The notes below the pieces were generated by a model. It was given only the letters and a program-made list of their open reading frames with translations, had not been told where the DNA came from and searched no databases. DNA of 64,000 nucleotides from Planococcus citri (Eukaryota > Arthropoda > Insecta > Hemiptera > Pseudococcidae): assembly GCF_950023065.1 (NCBI RefSeq), contig NC_088678.1, positions 39,546,580-39,610,579 of the forward strand, written 5' to 3'. A program made the position numbers and the translations under genes. Shown one piece after another: positions 21,866 through 34,715 of the stretch (positions within the stretch are counted from its first letter, which is position 1; each line of letters begins with the position of its first letter).

Positions 21866-24800
21866 TTATTTTGGTATTTTACGATTTTTCTTGGATTTCG
21901 GTTGAGATGTAGATGACTCTGACGAAGATGGGGAAGTTTCGGTCTTTTTAGATTGTTTCTTGGAACCTTTACGATGAGAGAGAGGAGCCTTAGGCGTGGT
22001 TTCGATGACTGAATGAGTTATGGCATCCGGATTTGTACAGTTGATAGTCTTGAGCATTCTGATGGATTTTTTGAACGGCTGCGAACATCGAAGTGAGACT
22101 ATTATTGTACATATGAAAACTTTCGATATGAATTTATTTAACTCTGTATTCGTTGAGTTTTTGTTTTTAGGGGTGGAGAAGGAGGAGTTAAATCATCCCT
22201 TGGCTCAGATTCTGAAATGACCTGATGAAAGTTGAGTCTTTGTGGAGTTTTTCAAATGTTTTCAAACTAAGTATTCTGTTAGACTGTTATTTACCGTTTG
22301 CTATTTTTTTTTTTTTTTTTCATATAAAAACAATTTGATATTTTAGAATTTTGCTCAAACATACCAAAACCTAATACTTGTCTGTCGAAGAAAATTCTAA
22401 AAATAAATATCTTCTATAAAAATGCACAAGAATTGAAATTCTGATAGCGTTGAAAAAACGTCCTTCAATAAAAAATTTCAAAAATACAAAAAAAAAATAT
22501 TAAAAAAAAATTTAATACCTAACCTACGTATAATATCTAAATAGTAAAAAAATCATGAAATATGTAATTTAATAATATCATTAGAAAAAAATGGATTTTT
22601 CCTACTGCAATGACAAGATTTATATAACGACATCAACTTATCGTTGCATTGTTTTTTTCTCATTTTAGTCTTGGACTTGAATTTTATTAATGTACCTATA
22701 CCTAATGATGTTTTGAATGAATATTTTAAATGAAAAATCACTGCCTGAATCACGCCTATGGATGTAAAAATGACCAGTCATAAGGCTAAATCATCAAAAA
22801 AATTTATTTAACCAGCTCAGTGCTCAGTCTGATTACATTTTTTCAAAAAGTTCTTAGATCACTCTCTCAGACATTTCATTGATAAATTGCGAAGACCCTT
22901 TTTCAATTTTTAATTTCTTTTTTCGGCTACGAAATAATTGAAAATTTTGCAACTTTTTTCTATTCAATGGGAAATTTTTCACACCTTCGTGTACAATTTT
23001 CGTTATTTTTATTTTTTCATTTTTTAAAAGAAAATTCATCTCCTGAAAATTTTTTCAAGTCGAAAAATCAACTTTGACAACATTCTAAAGGCATAAGGAG
23101 AGAAACTAACTCGTTCAACTTTATTTACATACTAATACGATCTCAGAAAAATTCAACTTTAAATAAGTAAGTTTAAGGAATGTGATCCGTGAAATAGTAG
23201 GTACTTACCTTCGACTGTTTCACCACCCAAGGCATGATGAAAGTAGGAACGAGCTTTTCATCTTGGTAATTTCCCATTATAAAATACGTGCCTCGATCTA
23301 GTTTCAATTTCTCCCTACAACACTCTTCGGTTAAATTGAAATGGAACTGTTCACCGTTGAATTCCTTTTTCAATTCGTTGTTCGTTTTGAATAATTTGAC
23401 TTTCTTGAAAATGAATAAATTATGTTGGTATTTTTTCAATTTACCTCGCACCGCTGCAATAAGAAGAGTAAGTACACAAAAAGTCGATTATTAGATATTG
23501 ATATTACATTTAATCGAATTCGTAGGTAGGTATTGACTTTGGTAAGTATTCGTTATAAAGCTTTAAACCCCCAAGTGTTGTTGACATTAAATCGATTATC
23601 ATTACAAACCGCACGTGTGTTTTAAGCTTAAATGCACGTGTGTGCGATAACTTATCGTGCTCTACTGCTTTGCGTTGAGAGGGTGTAAATGATTTTAGAA
23701 ATTTCGTATTGTACGTATACAAATGAAGGTTCCAGGAATATGGTAGAGAGGTACCCAACATCTATACCAAACAACCAAAGGGGGAGCAACGCAACATTTT
23801 GTATCTTTATACAACAAGCACATCTGCGAATACAAAGCAAACTATACCTACCAAAAGCAGACTGGCAGTAATAATCTAGGATATTTTCCACCGTATTAAC
23901 TTGTTCGCAAATTTTACATTTTTCCTCTGAAACAGAAACACACCGGTGTGATTAAATTAGTGTATTAACCTCTGTAATATGTAAAGTAGGTATACGTGAA
24001 TCGTGATTTTAGTTTTGTCACATGTCAATGAGTCACTTATCGATAATGAGTAAAGTGTATACTGTTTGTGTTTAGCTGTTTACCTACCTAGAGCATAAAT
24101 CTGACAACGAATATTCAATTACTTATAGTTAGCATGGGAATATCGTCGCTTTTATGTGACATTTTGACATTTTTACAAGCTGATTATGTGATTATTAGCA
24201 GTCATATCGAATGCGAATTTCGTTCGTGACTGAATGCTATTTACTAGATAGCCCACCTACAGGAGTGGATTTTTAGTCGAATTTCGTTTAATAAAAATTC
24301 ACCTGACCACTGCCTTCGTTCGCCCTTTATGATTCGATTTATTGAAGAGCGTATCTAACCTGGCTTCGTTTGAATATTTCAACTTTAGGTTTTGATTTTG
24401 ATGTTAAGTACAGTTTCCCAGTTCTTGAAGATCAAACACTTGAATTCAAGTTGCTTAGATACGTTTATTTGAAATAGTGGGGTGAGGGAGGGGAGATTAT
24501 AACGAAATTATAAGCCTTTTTCCACCTTTTCCTGGTCCATTTTCAGCCACAACATGCTGAAAATTTTAGAGAGGAAATCCGGCTATTATAGGGCGACTCT
24601 CGTACGAACAATTTTTAGTACCTATAAAATAAAATTTAACGATGTGTCCACTATTTAATGAACAGATTGCGAAAACATATTGAAAATTATTAATTCAAAC
24701 GATTCGCGAGCTCTAGCAAGATTAACTGTAGCATTAAATTTTAGTACAATGAAATAGCTACAGTAAATTGTATGTGTATTAAGTACATATAATATAGGTA

Positions 24801-27800
24801 GGTAGTAGGTACCTAATGTTAAGTAGGTATAGTAGGCACTTCCTTTTCACTTCCGGTGATTTTTTTTTATCGTCTAGGTACCTGTTCGCCTGATACGTAT
24901 GAAGTACGGAAGTACCTTCACATAAATACGTAAGTATACATAAATACTTCGTATGTATAGTACCTACATTACTCTTATGGAATCAGTGCAGTGATGGAGT
25001 GAAAAAATAGAGAAACGTGTAATCTGGAAGGATTAGATAATGTATAACGGTGATGGGTTTTATTTTATCAACAGTAGGTAAAGACTATTGATGGGGGTTT
25101 AGAGCTGTCGATGTCGGTTGAAAACTCTCTGAATTTTGTACAGTACATGCTTTGATTACTCTGCGGTAAACCTAATTACAATGTTGACCATAGAAACCAA
25201 CAAGTTTACGCGAATGTTGAAACACCGCTGGTGATTTTAAATGAAATAAATCCCATTGGTTGGTTTGATATTTCAAATCGTTTTAGGAGTCAAAGGAAAA
25301 ACATTAAAGAAATGGGTAAAATTTGAAAAATAGGTAAAATAAAATTATAGAGACACGAGCATTTTTTCCACGAGTTCCCTTTTATGGTTTGCAGTTCCGT
25401 CCTTAGGTTACTGTCAAAGGGGGTTGGGAGAAATGGGCTTTGTAATTGTCACGACCATCGAGTTTGCTATTTCTCGTGAAACAGACAAATCTGTAGACTC
25501 TGAGAAAAGGAGATATAACCTATTAAAAATTGTATGTTGTATTTTACATGGAATATGGGAAACATTATTTATTATGAACTAAAAAACAGTTTGAAATTTT
25601 TATTTTTTTGCAAGCATAATATGTTATTTTTTTTATATTTTAGTTCATGCGATAAATTATTATTAATTTTGAGTGTTAAGGTACCTATCTCAACTGATAG
25701 AGACTTTTTTTGGACCGAATGAAAAAAAATAGAAAGAACATCCAAAAATACACCTTAGAACTAGATTTTCACGAGTTGATTTTAATTTTTCGATTTTTGA
25801 GTACCTATTTAAATGTTTTATTTTTCATGATAAAAAAATTAAAATTTGATGAAATTGGGAAAGAATGCTGAAATTTGATTCGTGTCCTATTTTCGTTCAC
25901 CCGAATAGGTTGATGATAATTTTGAGCACTTTGGAAGCCTTCACTAGATTTTTGATTTTCTAATTTTTGGAAAAATTGCGAAAAAAAATGAGCCAAAATG
26001 AAATTCAGCATTTCTACAACACAGAAGAAAGTCGAAAAATCTGCTGGAAACTGTATGAGTGCTCATCAAAACCCTCATTAATCAACTTGAATGGTTAAAA
26101 ATGAGATCATAAATCAAATATTGGCACTCTATCTCAATTTTATTAAATTTTGATTTTTCTATAAAAATTAGGTCAAATTTTTAATTTTTAAAAATTCATC
26201 GTGAATTAAGTGGGTAGGTACCTAGATACGTACGTGATGATTATTCTTTTATATTTTTCAGACCTTTTTGTTTGGTCCGAAAAAATTGCGGTTGGTTGAA
26301 ATTTCTGTTTTGTTTAAAAGAGTGATGGGAGGGGGGAGGGGTGGAGTGGGCGATTATTTTCAAAAAATAAATCTTACGCCTAATAATTTTTTTACATTCA
26401 AACATTCTTTTTGGTTTTTTTTTTACCGGTGATTAGTGTATTTTTTTAGATGGGGAGAAAACCCTTGCTTTGATAAAATGAGTTACAAAATCGAAAGTTT
26501 TTATGTAGGTAAGTATTTCGAGTTGATATTAGTCTATAGATGAATTTTTGCAACGTAGGTCACCCCGAACACGGTTCAAGGGTTCCTAAAATGGCGAGAT
26601 TCTATTTTTTTGTAAAAATAATTATAAAATAAAGAAAAAATTTACAAAGGAGGTGTTGCGACAAGACCATTTTTTGGCACCCGCTAGTTATCGACTCAAC
26701 CACTCTTTAAATGTTTCAATAAATGTACGAAATACGAATCCGTGGTTAGTTAACCCAAAACGACCATTTTTTGGGTTCCAGGGGTTCCCAAAGTTGCGAA
26801 TAAAAAAATAATTTTAGGAACCACTGAATATTATTTTCAAAAACTTTTTTTGCATAAAATATCTGTTTGAACCAACTAAACGTTATGCGAGGTGATTTTC
26901 TTACTTTCGACCCGGGTGGGGGGGGTCGAAAATGGGGGGGGAGTTTCAATTTTTTGATAATTTTGGAATCACCATTTTAGACCTACTCCTTTGAACCCCG
27001 CTAAAAAGCTATTTACAGTTTATTAGAATCTGAAAGACCTCCATCCTACCAAATTTTGAGCTCAATAAAAATTTTCGCTGGTACTCAGAAATCCAATTTT
27101 CCAATTTTTCGTAATTTCGATATTTTGGCAATCCCTGGAAAACTAGAAACCTGCGATTTGCGCCAAACGTAATGTTTTGAGGTTTATATTCGATTATTTA
27201 GATGAAAAAGTTGAATTAAGCTCCCTGTATATTCGTAATTTTGAACCCTTCTTTTAGAGCCCCCCATTTTAGGCACCCCTAAAAATAGCGTTTGTGCATA
27301 TTTTTTCAAATAAATTGAAGAATTTACATTCGATACACACTAGCAAGTTCTCGATAACTTTTCATATGAGTTTTCCAGTAACTTTCAAAATTGAGCTATT
27401 TTGGATCAAATTCTGAGATTTAACTCTTCGAAAAGGCTTTAAAATAACATTTTCATGATTTCAACAAAGTAAGTAAAAATGCCAGAATTTGACCTAAAAT
27501 AGCTCAATTTTGAAAGTTACAGGAAAAATCAAATGAAAAATTATCGAGCACTTGCTAGTGTGTTTCAATCGTAAATTCTTCAATTTATTTGAAAAAATAT
27601 GCATAAACGCCTTTTTTAGGGGTGCCCAAAGTGTGGGGCTCTAAAAAAAGTTCCAAAATTACGAATATACAGGAAGCTTAATTTAACTTTTTCATCTAGA
27701 TTATTGAATATATACCTCAAAACGTTACGTTTGGCGCAAATCGCAGGTTTCTAGTTTTCCAGGGCTTCCCAAAATATCGAAATTACGAAAAATTGGAAAA

Positions 27801-30800
27801 TTGAATTTTTGAGTATCAGCGAAAATTTTTATTGAGCTCAAAATTTGTAAAAAGCTTTTTAGCGGGGTTCAAAGGAGTAGGTCTAAAATGGTGGTTCCAC
27901 AATTTTCAAAAAATTGAAACCCTCCCCCCATTTCTGCCCCAAGGGTCGAAAATATAAAAATCTCCTCGCATAACGTTTATCGGGTTCAAACAGATATTTT
28001 ACGCTAAAAAAGTTTTTGAAAATAATACTCAGTGGTTCCTAAAATTATTTTTTTATTTACAACTTTGGGGACCCCTGGAGCCCAAAAAAATGGTCATTTT
28101 GGGTTAACCAACCACGGATTCGTATTTGGGCCATTTATTACAACATTTTAAAATTGGTTGAGTCGATAACTAGCTGGTGCCAAAAAATGGTCTTATCGCA
28201 ACTCCTCCTTTGGTGCAAATTCGAATTACCTAAATGGAGTAGTTGAGGCTCTTTGATGATATGTTAGAAAAAAATTGTCAGCCATTGTGACCAATTTAAA
28301 TGGGAAAAATCGCGAAAAAAGGTAATTTTTCGCATCTTTGAACTCCTCCCATGACCAAAAATTCCGTTTAAAAGCTATAAAAATGCGCGTTTTGCTCAAA
28401 AGATATGCTTAAAAAAGAATTAAAAAGATTACCATAAATAACCCTTGGTTGTGTCTACATCACAGCGAGTTTGAAAAAAAAAATCGGTTGAAAAATCCCA
28501 GAGTTGAAAATTTTTAATTGAAATTACACTTTTACCCCATTTGAAGGAGTTTGATTTGGCGATCTAAAAATTTTATCACAGGGATTTCGCAACTTTCGCT
28601 GGTTGGTTTCAAAATCCGAGGATGGGGCCCATCGCCCATTTTACTTGTATACTTAAGACGTAGGTAGTACCTACTGCAGTATAAGTAGTGATCTGACATC
28701 AACTTCCCAAAACTAAATTTTGCCATTCTATAATCGAATTAAAGCTTTACATTTTTCTTCATATTTTTCGAACTCCTCCGAAAGTTATAGAAATTGACAA
28801 GAGTTACTGAAACCGACCCCAACATTAAATTCCACGTGGGCAAATCAAGTGTAGGTTATGTTTTTAAATCCGCAATTCCAAATTTTATTGTGAAAATAGT
28901 ATTTTGGCTGATCATTTTGTCATCTGGAGAGAAAAATTGATCTCGACTGCACGAATTTGAACAACCAAAACAAATTGTAAGCATTTTTGGCAATCTGAAA
29001 CATTCTGCAGGATTTTGAATAAATCCATTATTTTCAAAATTTCCATTCGATGGCATAAAATTGAATTAAAACAGCTGATTTAGTTTTCAATTCATTTTGA
29101 GATGCTAAATCCGAAAATTTCTCGTTCCAGAAAATTCCAGTCGAATATCTCAGAAATGATTTTTGGCAGATCTCAATTGTGTCAAAATGCCAAAATATCG
29201 AATGACGAAATTTCAATTCATAAAATTCAAAACCTAGTCAAAAAATCGCATTTACATCCGGTTAAAATGTGTTGATTCGGAGCTGCCCAAATTAAATTTT
29301 GATTAAGCTTAACCCAAGTTCAAATTTTACTATCAAACGTCCAAGTATCGCTGATTACTTATGATAAGGCTCACGATGCACACATTTACCCAACGTTTTA
29401 AACTGGCTTATGACGTACCTACCTATAGGTTAAATAATTATACGTAGATTACAGGGTATTTTTTATCGAACCAGATACTCTTAATGGTCTTTACATGGAA
29501 ATATTATGGTATTATTAGACACACCGTTAATAAATTCAAACTGCACTTTTGATAACCAACCTCTTATCAATGTACAAATGTCTACGCCAGCTTATAGGGC
29601 GTTAATGTTCAAAACCACTCGGCTGACTCGTTGCTCGAATTAACCATTTCACGTAGAGTTCTGTATTTCCATCATTAATACTTTTACACCGAAACAAAAA
29701 TCTAATTAGACGTTAAACCACGTTCTTCCCATGGTACTTAAGCTTTTACCCGCAGATATTACGCACTAATTGAGCATACGCAAATAAATGAATTTATTAT
29801 AACCCAAATGGTAGGTATAGGTACACGTAGTTGTGTATTAGCCTAGGTAATCGTATAGATATACCTATATACACCCATGATGCATTTTATTCATAGGTCC
29901 AGGTATCTGATAGGTACTCGAGCATACACCATACACACTACCTATAGAGTAGGTAGGAACACGAAAGATGACCGTTCGCTATAGCATCGCATTAAAATGA
30001 TAATTTTTAATTCCTCGTACTCCTTCTGCCATCACTAATACATGCGGGTGTCCATGTCAGTCTTATTTTCAGACAACTCATATGCAAACTGCGCTTTTTA
30101 AACATGAATTATTTATATTGCAGAAAAATCTTGATCGTCGAGTATCCACACGCACCGGAGCGCTGATCATAATAAAAACTACACTGTGCTGGAATTAAGT
30201 ATGCCATACAGGGTGTTCAAATTTCAGATTGGTAATATAACCCAAGTATTCGATGAAATGAACGAAAAATTACATTAATCGCTCAACTGCTCAACAATAG
30301 TCTCATCTAAAATTTCGAAGCAGCTGTAGGAGGGATTCGAAATTAAGTTGCAAAAATACCTTACTCATTTTAGATGGTGATTCTTTTTTTAATCAACTCA
30401 TTCCACTTTGAAGTTAGATTATACTCGTGCTATGCAGAGTTTTTTTTAAAAAAATTCATTTATAGGTAGTCAAATAAATATCTACTAATAATGGCACATG
30501 CCAGTTTTCCCAATAAAGTTGGGACACCCTGTAGAGCGTGTAAATGCATACGACGAAATTCGCAGACCATTAATACTGGTAAAAAAATCGCAATAGCGTC
30601 CGAATTTATTTCATTCTCTCGTCTTATACATAAGATGCGGTATGTGCCAGGGTTCGTAAGCAGACTTAGCGCATATGTGTAGGTCTATTTACATGTCTAT
30701 AACTATATTGTCTGTGTGAGCGAATATAAATGTAGTTTAGCCAGAATTTAAATTACCTAGCCGGTAATTTTCCTCTCCTAAATTAGTCTGAGTAAATCCT

Positions 30801-33800
30801 GCCTTATAATAGTGATTTAGGTGTGTTGGTGTATAGGTAGGCATTTGCGTTCTTCCTCCCTCGGACCCCCCCCCCACCTCCACCCTTCAGTCGGCTCTCA
30901 ACTATAGCAGATTATGGCATTGTTAATCGAAAACTCATGTAACTAAATTCAAGGCATCGAGGCGATACAGAATTCGGAAATTTACTCACATACTTAGGTA
31001 GGTACTTTAATTTTTTTTTACTTTTTCAAAATCTGATCGAACTTGATGGCGAAACATTTTTCAAGAAGAATGGTGAGAATTTGAAAACTGCCAGCCAATG
31101 TTTACTCCCATCTCCCCCCCCCCCCTTCCAAAAAATGGAATAATTTTTATAATTTAGAATATAAATTTTCAAAACAATTAAAAAACAAGTTTTACTCATC
31201 GGTGTTGAAACTCTCGAAAAATGGAATGATTCGTTCACCCAAAAAATGCAATAAATGATAAAGTGCCCCAATGTGACCACCTTAAGTTTTTTTGTTTTTT
31301 TTTTTTAGCTAGATTCAACCTGGCAAGCCATACTTATATGAAACTTATTTGCTTCAAAATCACATCAATCAAAAGTAGAGAGAATTTCGCATCTATTGGA
31401 CACCTTACTTTTTAATACCTACCTATTTTAATCAAATTTTTGCACGAAGTTTTTGTTTTCAAAATTGTAATTTTTTATTTTTTTCCCAAATGTTGCCACT
31501 TTGAATTTGTGAAATTTCAAATGTGGCCATCTAAATGTGCTCTGAACTGGCTGCTTGAAAAATTAAAAATGAAATTTCAAAAAAATTACCTGGAAATCTG
31601 AATATGGGTGAAAATGAATGAGAGAAGTTCAGAAGAAATTTTCAGTCTTCTTTTTATTTTCAGTGATTTTTTCCCCAAGACTTTTGTTACACATCTACTT
31701 AAAATTTTCTTGGATAGGAAAAATGAAGTCGAGAGGGTGTAGGGGTGGGGGGGGGGGTTAAAACCAAAAGTCTCTCTCTACTTGAGCTCATTTCAGAAAA
31801 ATTGTTTGCAATACTTCGTCAAACTTGGGAAAAAATGCATGAACTTTGAAGGGGATTTTATTTTAAGATGAGAGCAATGGTGTGATTGGTGTACACACAC
31901 TTTAGACCGATACATAGGTAAATGTGTTGGACAGTCTGCTAAAAAAATATCAGTTTTTCCTAAAGTGGTTCTTATTTTGAAGCTTTGCTTTTTTATGCTC
32001 ATATTTTCAAAAGTTGTTCATCGTTGAATTTTACAATCTAAAATACTCTCGCAGTTCAAAAAAAAAATGGTGCTGGGAGATGCCAAAGTTGAAAAAGAAA
32101 TGTATTACACATCAATTATTATTAAAGATTTTCAATTTTTACCACAAAAATCATCCCACAAAAACCTCATTTTCAAGAATAAAACCTCCCCTGGACCCTG
32201 GACTCTCCGTACAGAATCCTCTGAAATATATTTTTTGTGTTAGTCTGCTTTCAAAAAAAAAAAAAAAAACTTCTGCAGCCCTCAATATCCCAAAAATATA
32301 TAGTAAAGCATAAAATAAAAGTTGAGGAACGTTTTTCAAACAATTTAAATTTTTGATCCGAATTGCTCTAAATAATTTACCCTGTTTTTGGAAAAAAACC
32401 TAGCCATTCCACCAGAAAATTCTTTAAAAATGTCCTCCATTTCAATTTTTATTTTTTCAGGGGGAGAGGACTTTGTAAAAGAAAAACAAAATTGTTTATG
32501 AGAGCAGAGGAAATTTTTTCAGAAAAAAGTTATCATTGAAAGCCACCATGTTTATTTTTATTTCCTTGATTTTTTCAGCTTAAGTATGAGAGGGGAGGTC
32601 GACCGTGCAGAGGTACTAAAATTACTGAAAGGGTCGTTCAAGGTTTTTTTCTTAAGAAGTTGGTGAGCTGGAAGAGTTCTAACTCTGACGTTGAAATTGA
32701 AATTTTTTGAAAAACCATTATCAACTTCTCTTTTATTCAAGTAGGTACCTAGTTTTTTTTATTAGGTATTTTTTCAATTTTGGAGACCTTTTTAGAAATA
32801 TGTGCAATATTGCCTGGGGACCAGGGGTGATGTTTTCTCGAAAAGAAGGTTATTCAGAAGAATACTGATGCATAAAATTTAGCACCTATTTTCAGTAAAA
32901 ATATTCTCAGAACTTTGAAAAAAAATTCCTTTAAATTTTGGAGGCTCACAATACCTCTTAATTTTCAATCAAGGGGGAGGGGATGGACTAAAATGTTCAA
33001 CAATTTTTTTTTTTCATAAAAACCAACTCTTTATGGAATAGAATACAAATGGAAATAACAAAAAATGAAAAAAAAAATTGTAAGCACATAAAAGTAAGGA
33101 GTCTTCCCCATAGAAGTCAATTCGCCCCATTAATCATTAAGTAGGTACCTACCTATTTCAATATGTCATTCCTAAAAGTGGCGAAAGAAATTATGAGTGA
33201 ACGTTTAGTTAATTCAGGTCTTGAACAACCTGGAGTAAGAATTAATATTGGTGAAGAAGGGTTGAAATACGGGTCACTATACTAACTAAGTGCTCAACAA
33301 ACAAGATGAAAGATGATTAGACACTTATACCAAGTATAGACAGACACTGTCACAAATCACAAGATAATCAATACAGAATACCTAGAAAGGCTTTCCAAAT
33401 GATGTATTCTAAGTATATTGGCGAATTCAAAGAAACATTAGGTGGCTACAAGAAGTATTAGTTTACTCGACAAGTCGAAAAACAGCTTCTAAAGATTTAA
33501 TTCTTTTGACTTTTTTCGATGTTGACGTGAAAATATGTGCTATATATTATTTTCAAAACATTCGAGTCTTTATTTATTTAATTTAAGAGAAAAAATGACG
33601 ATTTTTTTTATCCCAGGTTTCATAACAACAGTGAGGGACATAAAAAAAAAATACTTCTACCTACCAATTTTCTTGTCTTGTTGAAGATAGAACCAAAAAA
33701 TCTAAACATAATTTTTGTTGAACAGAAGTGAAATTTTTCTCGAGATCGGTGTGAAAAATCCTGTTGGCTGTTACAATCATCAATTCAATTTCAAACTACA

Positions 33801-34715
33801 TTTTTTATTTTAGTTAGGTATTGCGCTGATTTTTAAATTACCTATCAAAAATGTCTCAAATTAGTAATCAAAAAGAATGGAATACAAATAATTGAATGTT
33901 TGTTCCAAAAATGCAACTTTTTGTCGAAGATAGTTTCCTTGTACATATTTTCACCTACTTTCGTGAAGATTTTCAAATAAAATATTAAAAATCTTCATAC
34001 CTACTTATCAAAAATATTACGTAAAAATAGGTAGGAAGAAGTACTTGAAATTGGATTATAATTTTTGTCGAAGGAGGGAGGATCGGGGGAGGGACGTGAC
34101 GTAGGAAAAAAATACAAAAACATCGTTCATGTTACCATTTGAGCAACTACAAATAATCTTATAAAATACACATCGAAATGAACAATCCTTACCTGAGGAC
34201 GAATTAGACGCCGACTCCGACGTAATGCACATATCATTATCTTGAGGAAACGACGAACAAGCGAACATATCCGGCCAAGGATACCCGTAAGCTTTCATAC
34301 GAACCTCGCATCCAGCTTTCACCTTCTCGCACAGACTACGACAAGGATAGATGGCATGATCCAGGCAAACCGGGCAGAATAAAGAGCAAATGAATCGCTG
34401 AGTATCCGGATGACACCTGACGTTGAGCAAAGGCACCCAGGAGGCGGCTTGTTGAGATACTTCGGTCAAGGTGTCATGCAGCAGTAAATTAGGCAGTCGC
34501 ATACGATCGTAACCGATATTATTGCATAAGGATAGGTTCTTAGGGATATTTATACAAGTGGCAGTGACCGAAGAGCTACGAGAATCCCAATCGTACGTCG
34601 ACGAGACGTGCGAATTAATCATATCGTTGCAAAATGTACACGCGATTAAATTTAAGACTAGAAAAATCACCAAGGTAGCGGGCATGTTTACCATAAGGGT
34701 TGTAAAATCCACCAT
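21866..34715 (-). CDS. SFRP: Secreted frizzled-related protein (Fz CRD + NTR domain)
   Basis: Four minus-strand exons: 34715-34193, 23926-23852, 23453-23209 and 22078-21866. The sum is 1056 nt (351 aa), with all splice sites GT-AG and in phase. Residues about 1-30 form a signal peptide (MPATLVIFLVLNLIACTFC core). Residues 54-163 are a frizzled cysteine-rich domain: CINIPKNLSLC, GYDRMRLPNLL, RFICSLFCPVC, YPCRSLCEKVKAGC and YPWPDMFAC landmarks. Exons 2-4 form an NTR domain: EKCKICE, YYCQSAFAVRGKLK, the hydrophobic beta segment TYFIMGNYQ and the last cysteine at INCTNPD. The C-terminus is a Lys/Ser-rich basic tail (HRKGSKKQSKK). sFRPs bind Wnt ligands outside the cell and modulate signalling. 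An extra Cys occupies the usual Ala of the SLFAPVC motif. Three nearby in-frame Met codons make the exact start uncertain. Confidence 0.9.
22079..23208 (-). other. Intron 3 of the sFRP gene
   Basis: 1.13 kb between the NTR exon and the terminal exon. It is mostly AT-rich with A-runs. It holds one acceptor-preceded open frame (22854-23042) discussed as a possible alternative last exon. Confidence 0.65.
23454..23851 (-). other. Intron 2 of the sFRP gene
   Basis: 398 nt between the two NTR-coding exons. It contains two nearby copies of a GCACGTGTGT motif (about 23610-23645) and no coding signal. Confidence 0.7.
26645..28212. repeat. Large imperfect palindrome (arms about 0.75 kb)
   Basis: The left arm from CAAAGGAGGTGTTGCG is matched in reverse complement by CGCAACTCCTCCTTTG at the right end. 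Matching continues almost to the centre (about 27430-27460), with substitutions and indels; for example, about 37 nt near 27013-27050 are missing from the other arm. Both arms carry recognisable blocks such as TTTAGCGGGG and GTTAACCAACCACGGATTCG. No target-site duplication or protein was found, so it may be a foldback element or a local inverted duplication. Confidence 0.85.
30209..30531. mobile_element. Mariner-like MITE with TA target duplication
   Basis: It starts CAGGGTGTTCAAAT and ends GTTGGGACACCCTG, with TA immediately outside both ends (30207-30208 and 30532-30533). Short inverted ends of the ACAGGGTGT type with TA duplication are typical of Tc1/mariner-derived MITEs in insects. It is non-coding. 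Confidence 0.7.

Larger units (their letters stand above)
23927..34192 (-). other. 10.3 kb first intron of the sFRP gene, repeat-rich
   Basis: It separates the CRD exon from the NTR exons. It contains scattered TAGGTACCTA motifs, a G4-like tract (26327-26350), a 1.57 kb imperfect palindrome (26645-28212), a mariner-like MITE (30209-30531), poly-C/G runs and a coding-like relic (33163-33461). No further exon of the gene is needed by the phase-matched model. Confidence 0.8.
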
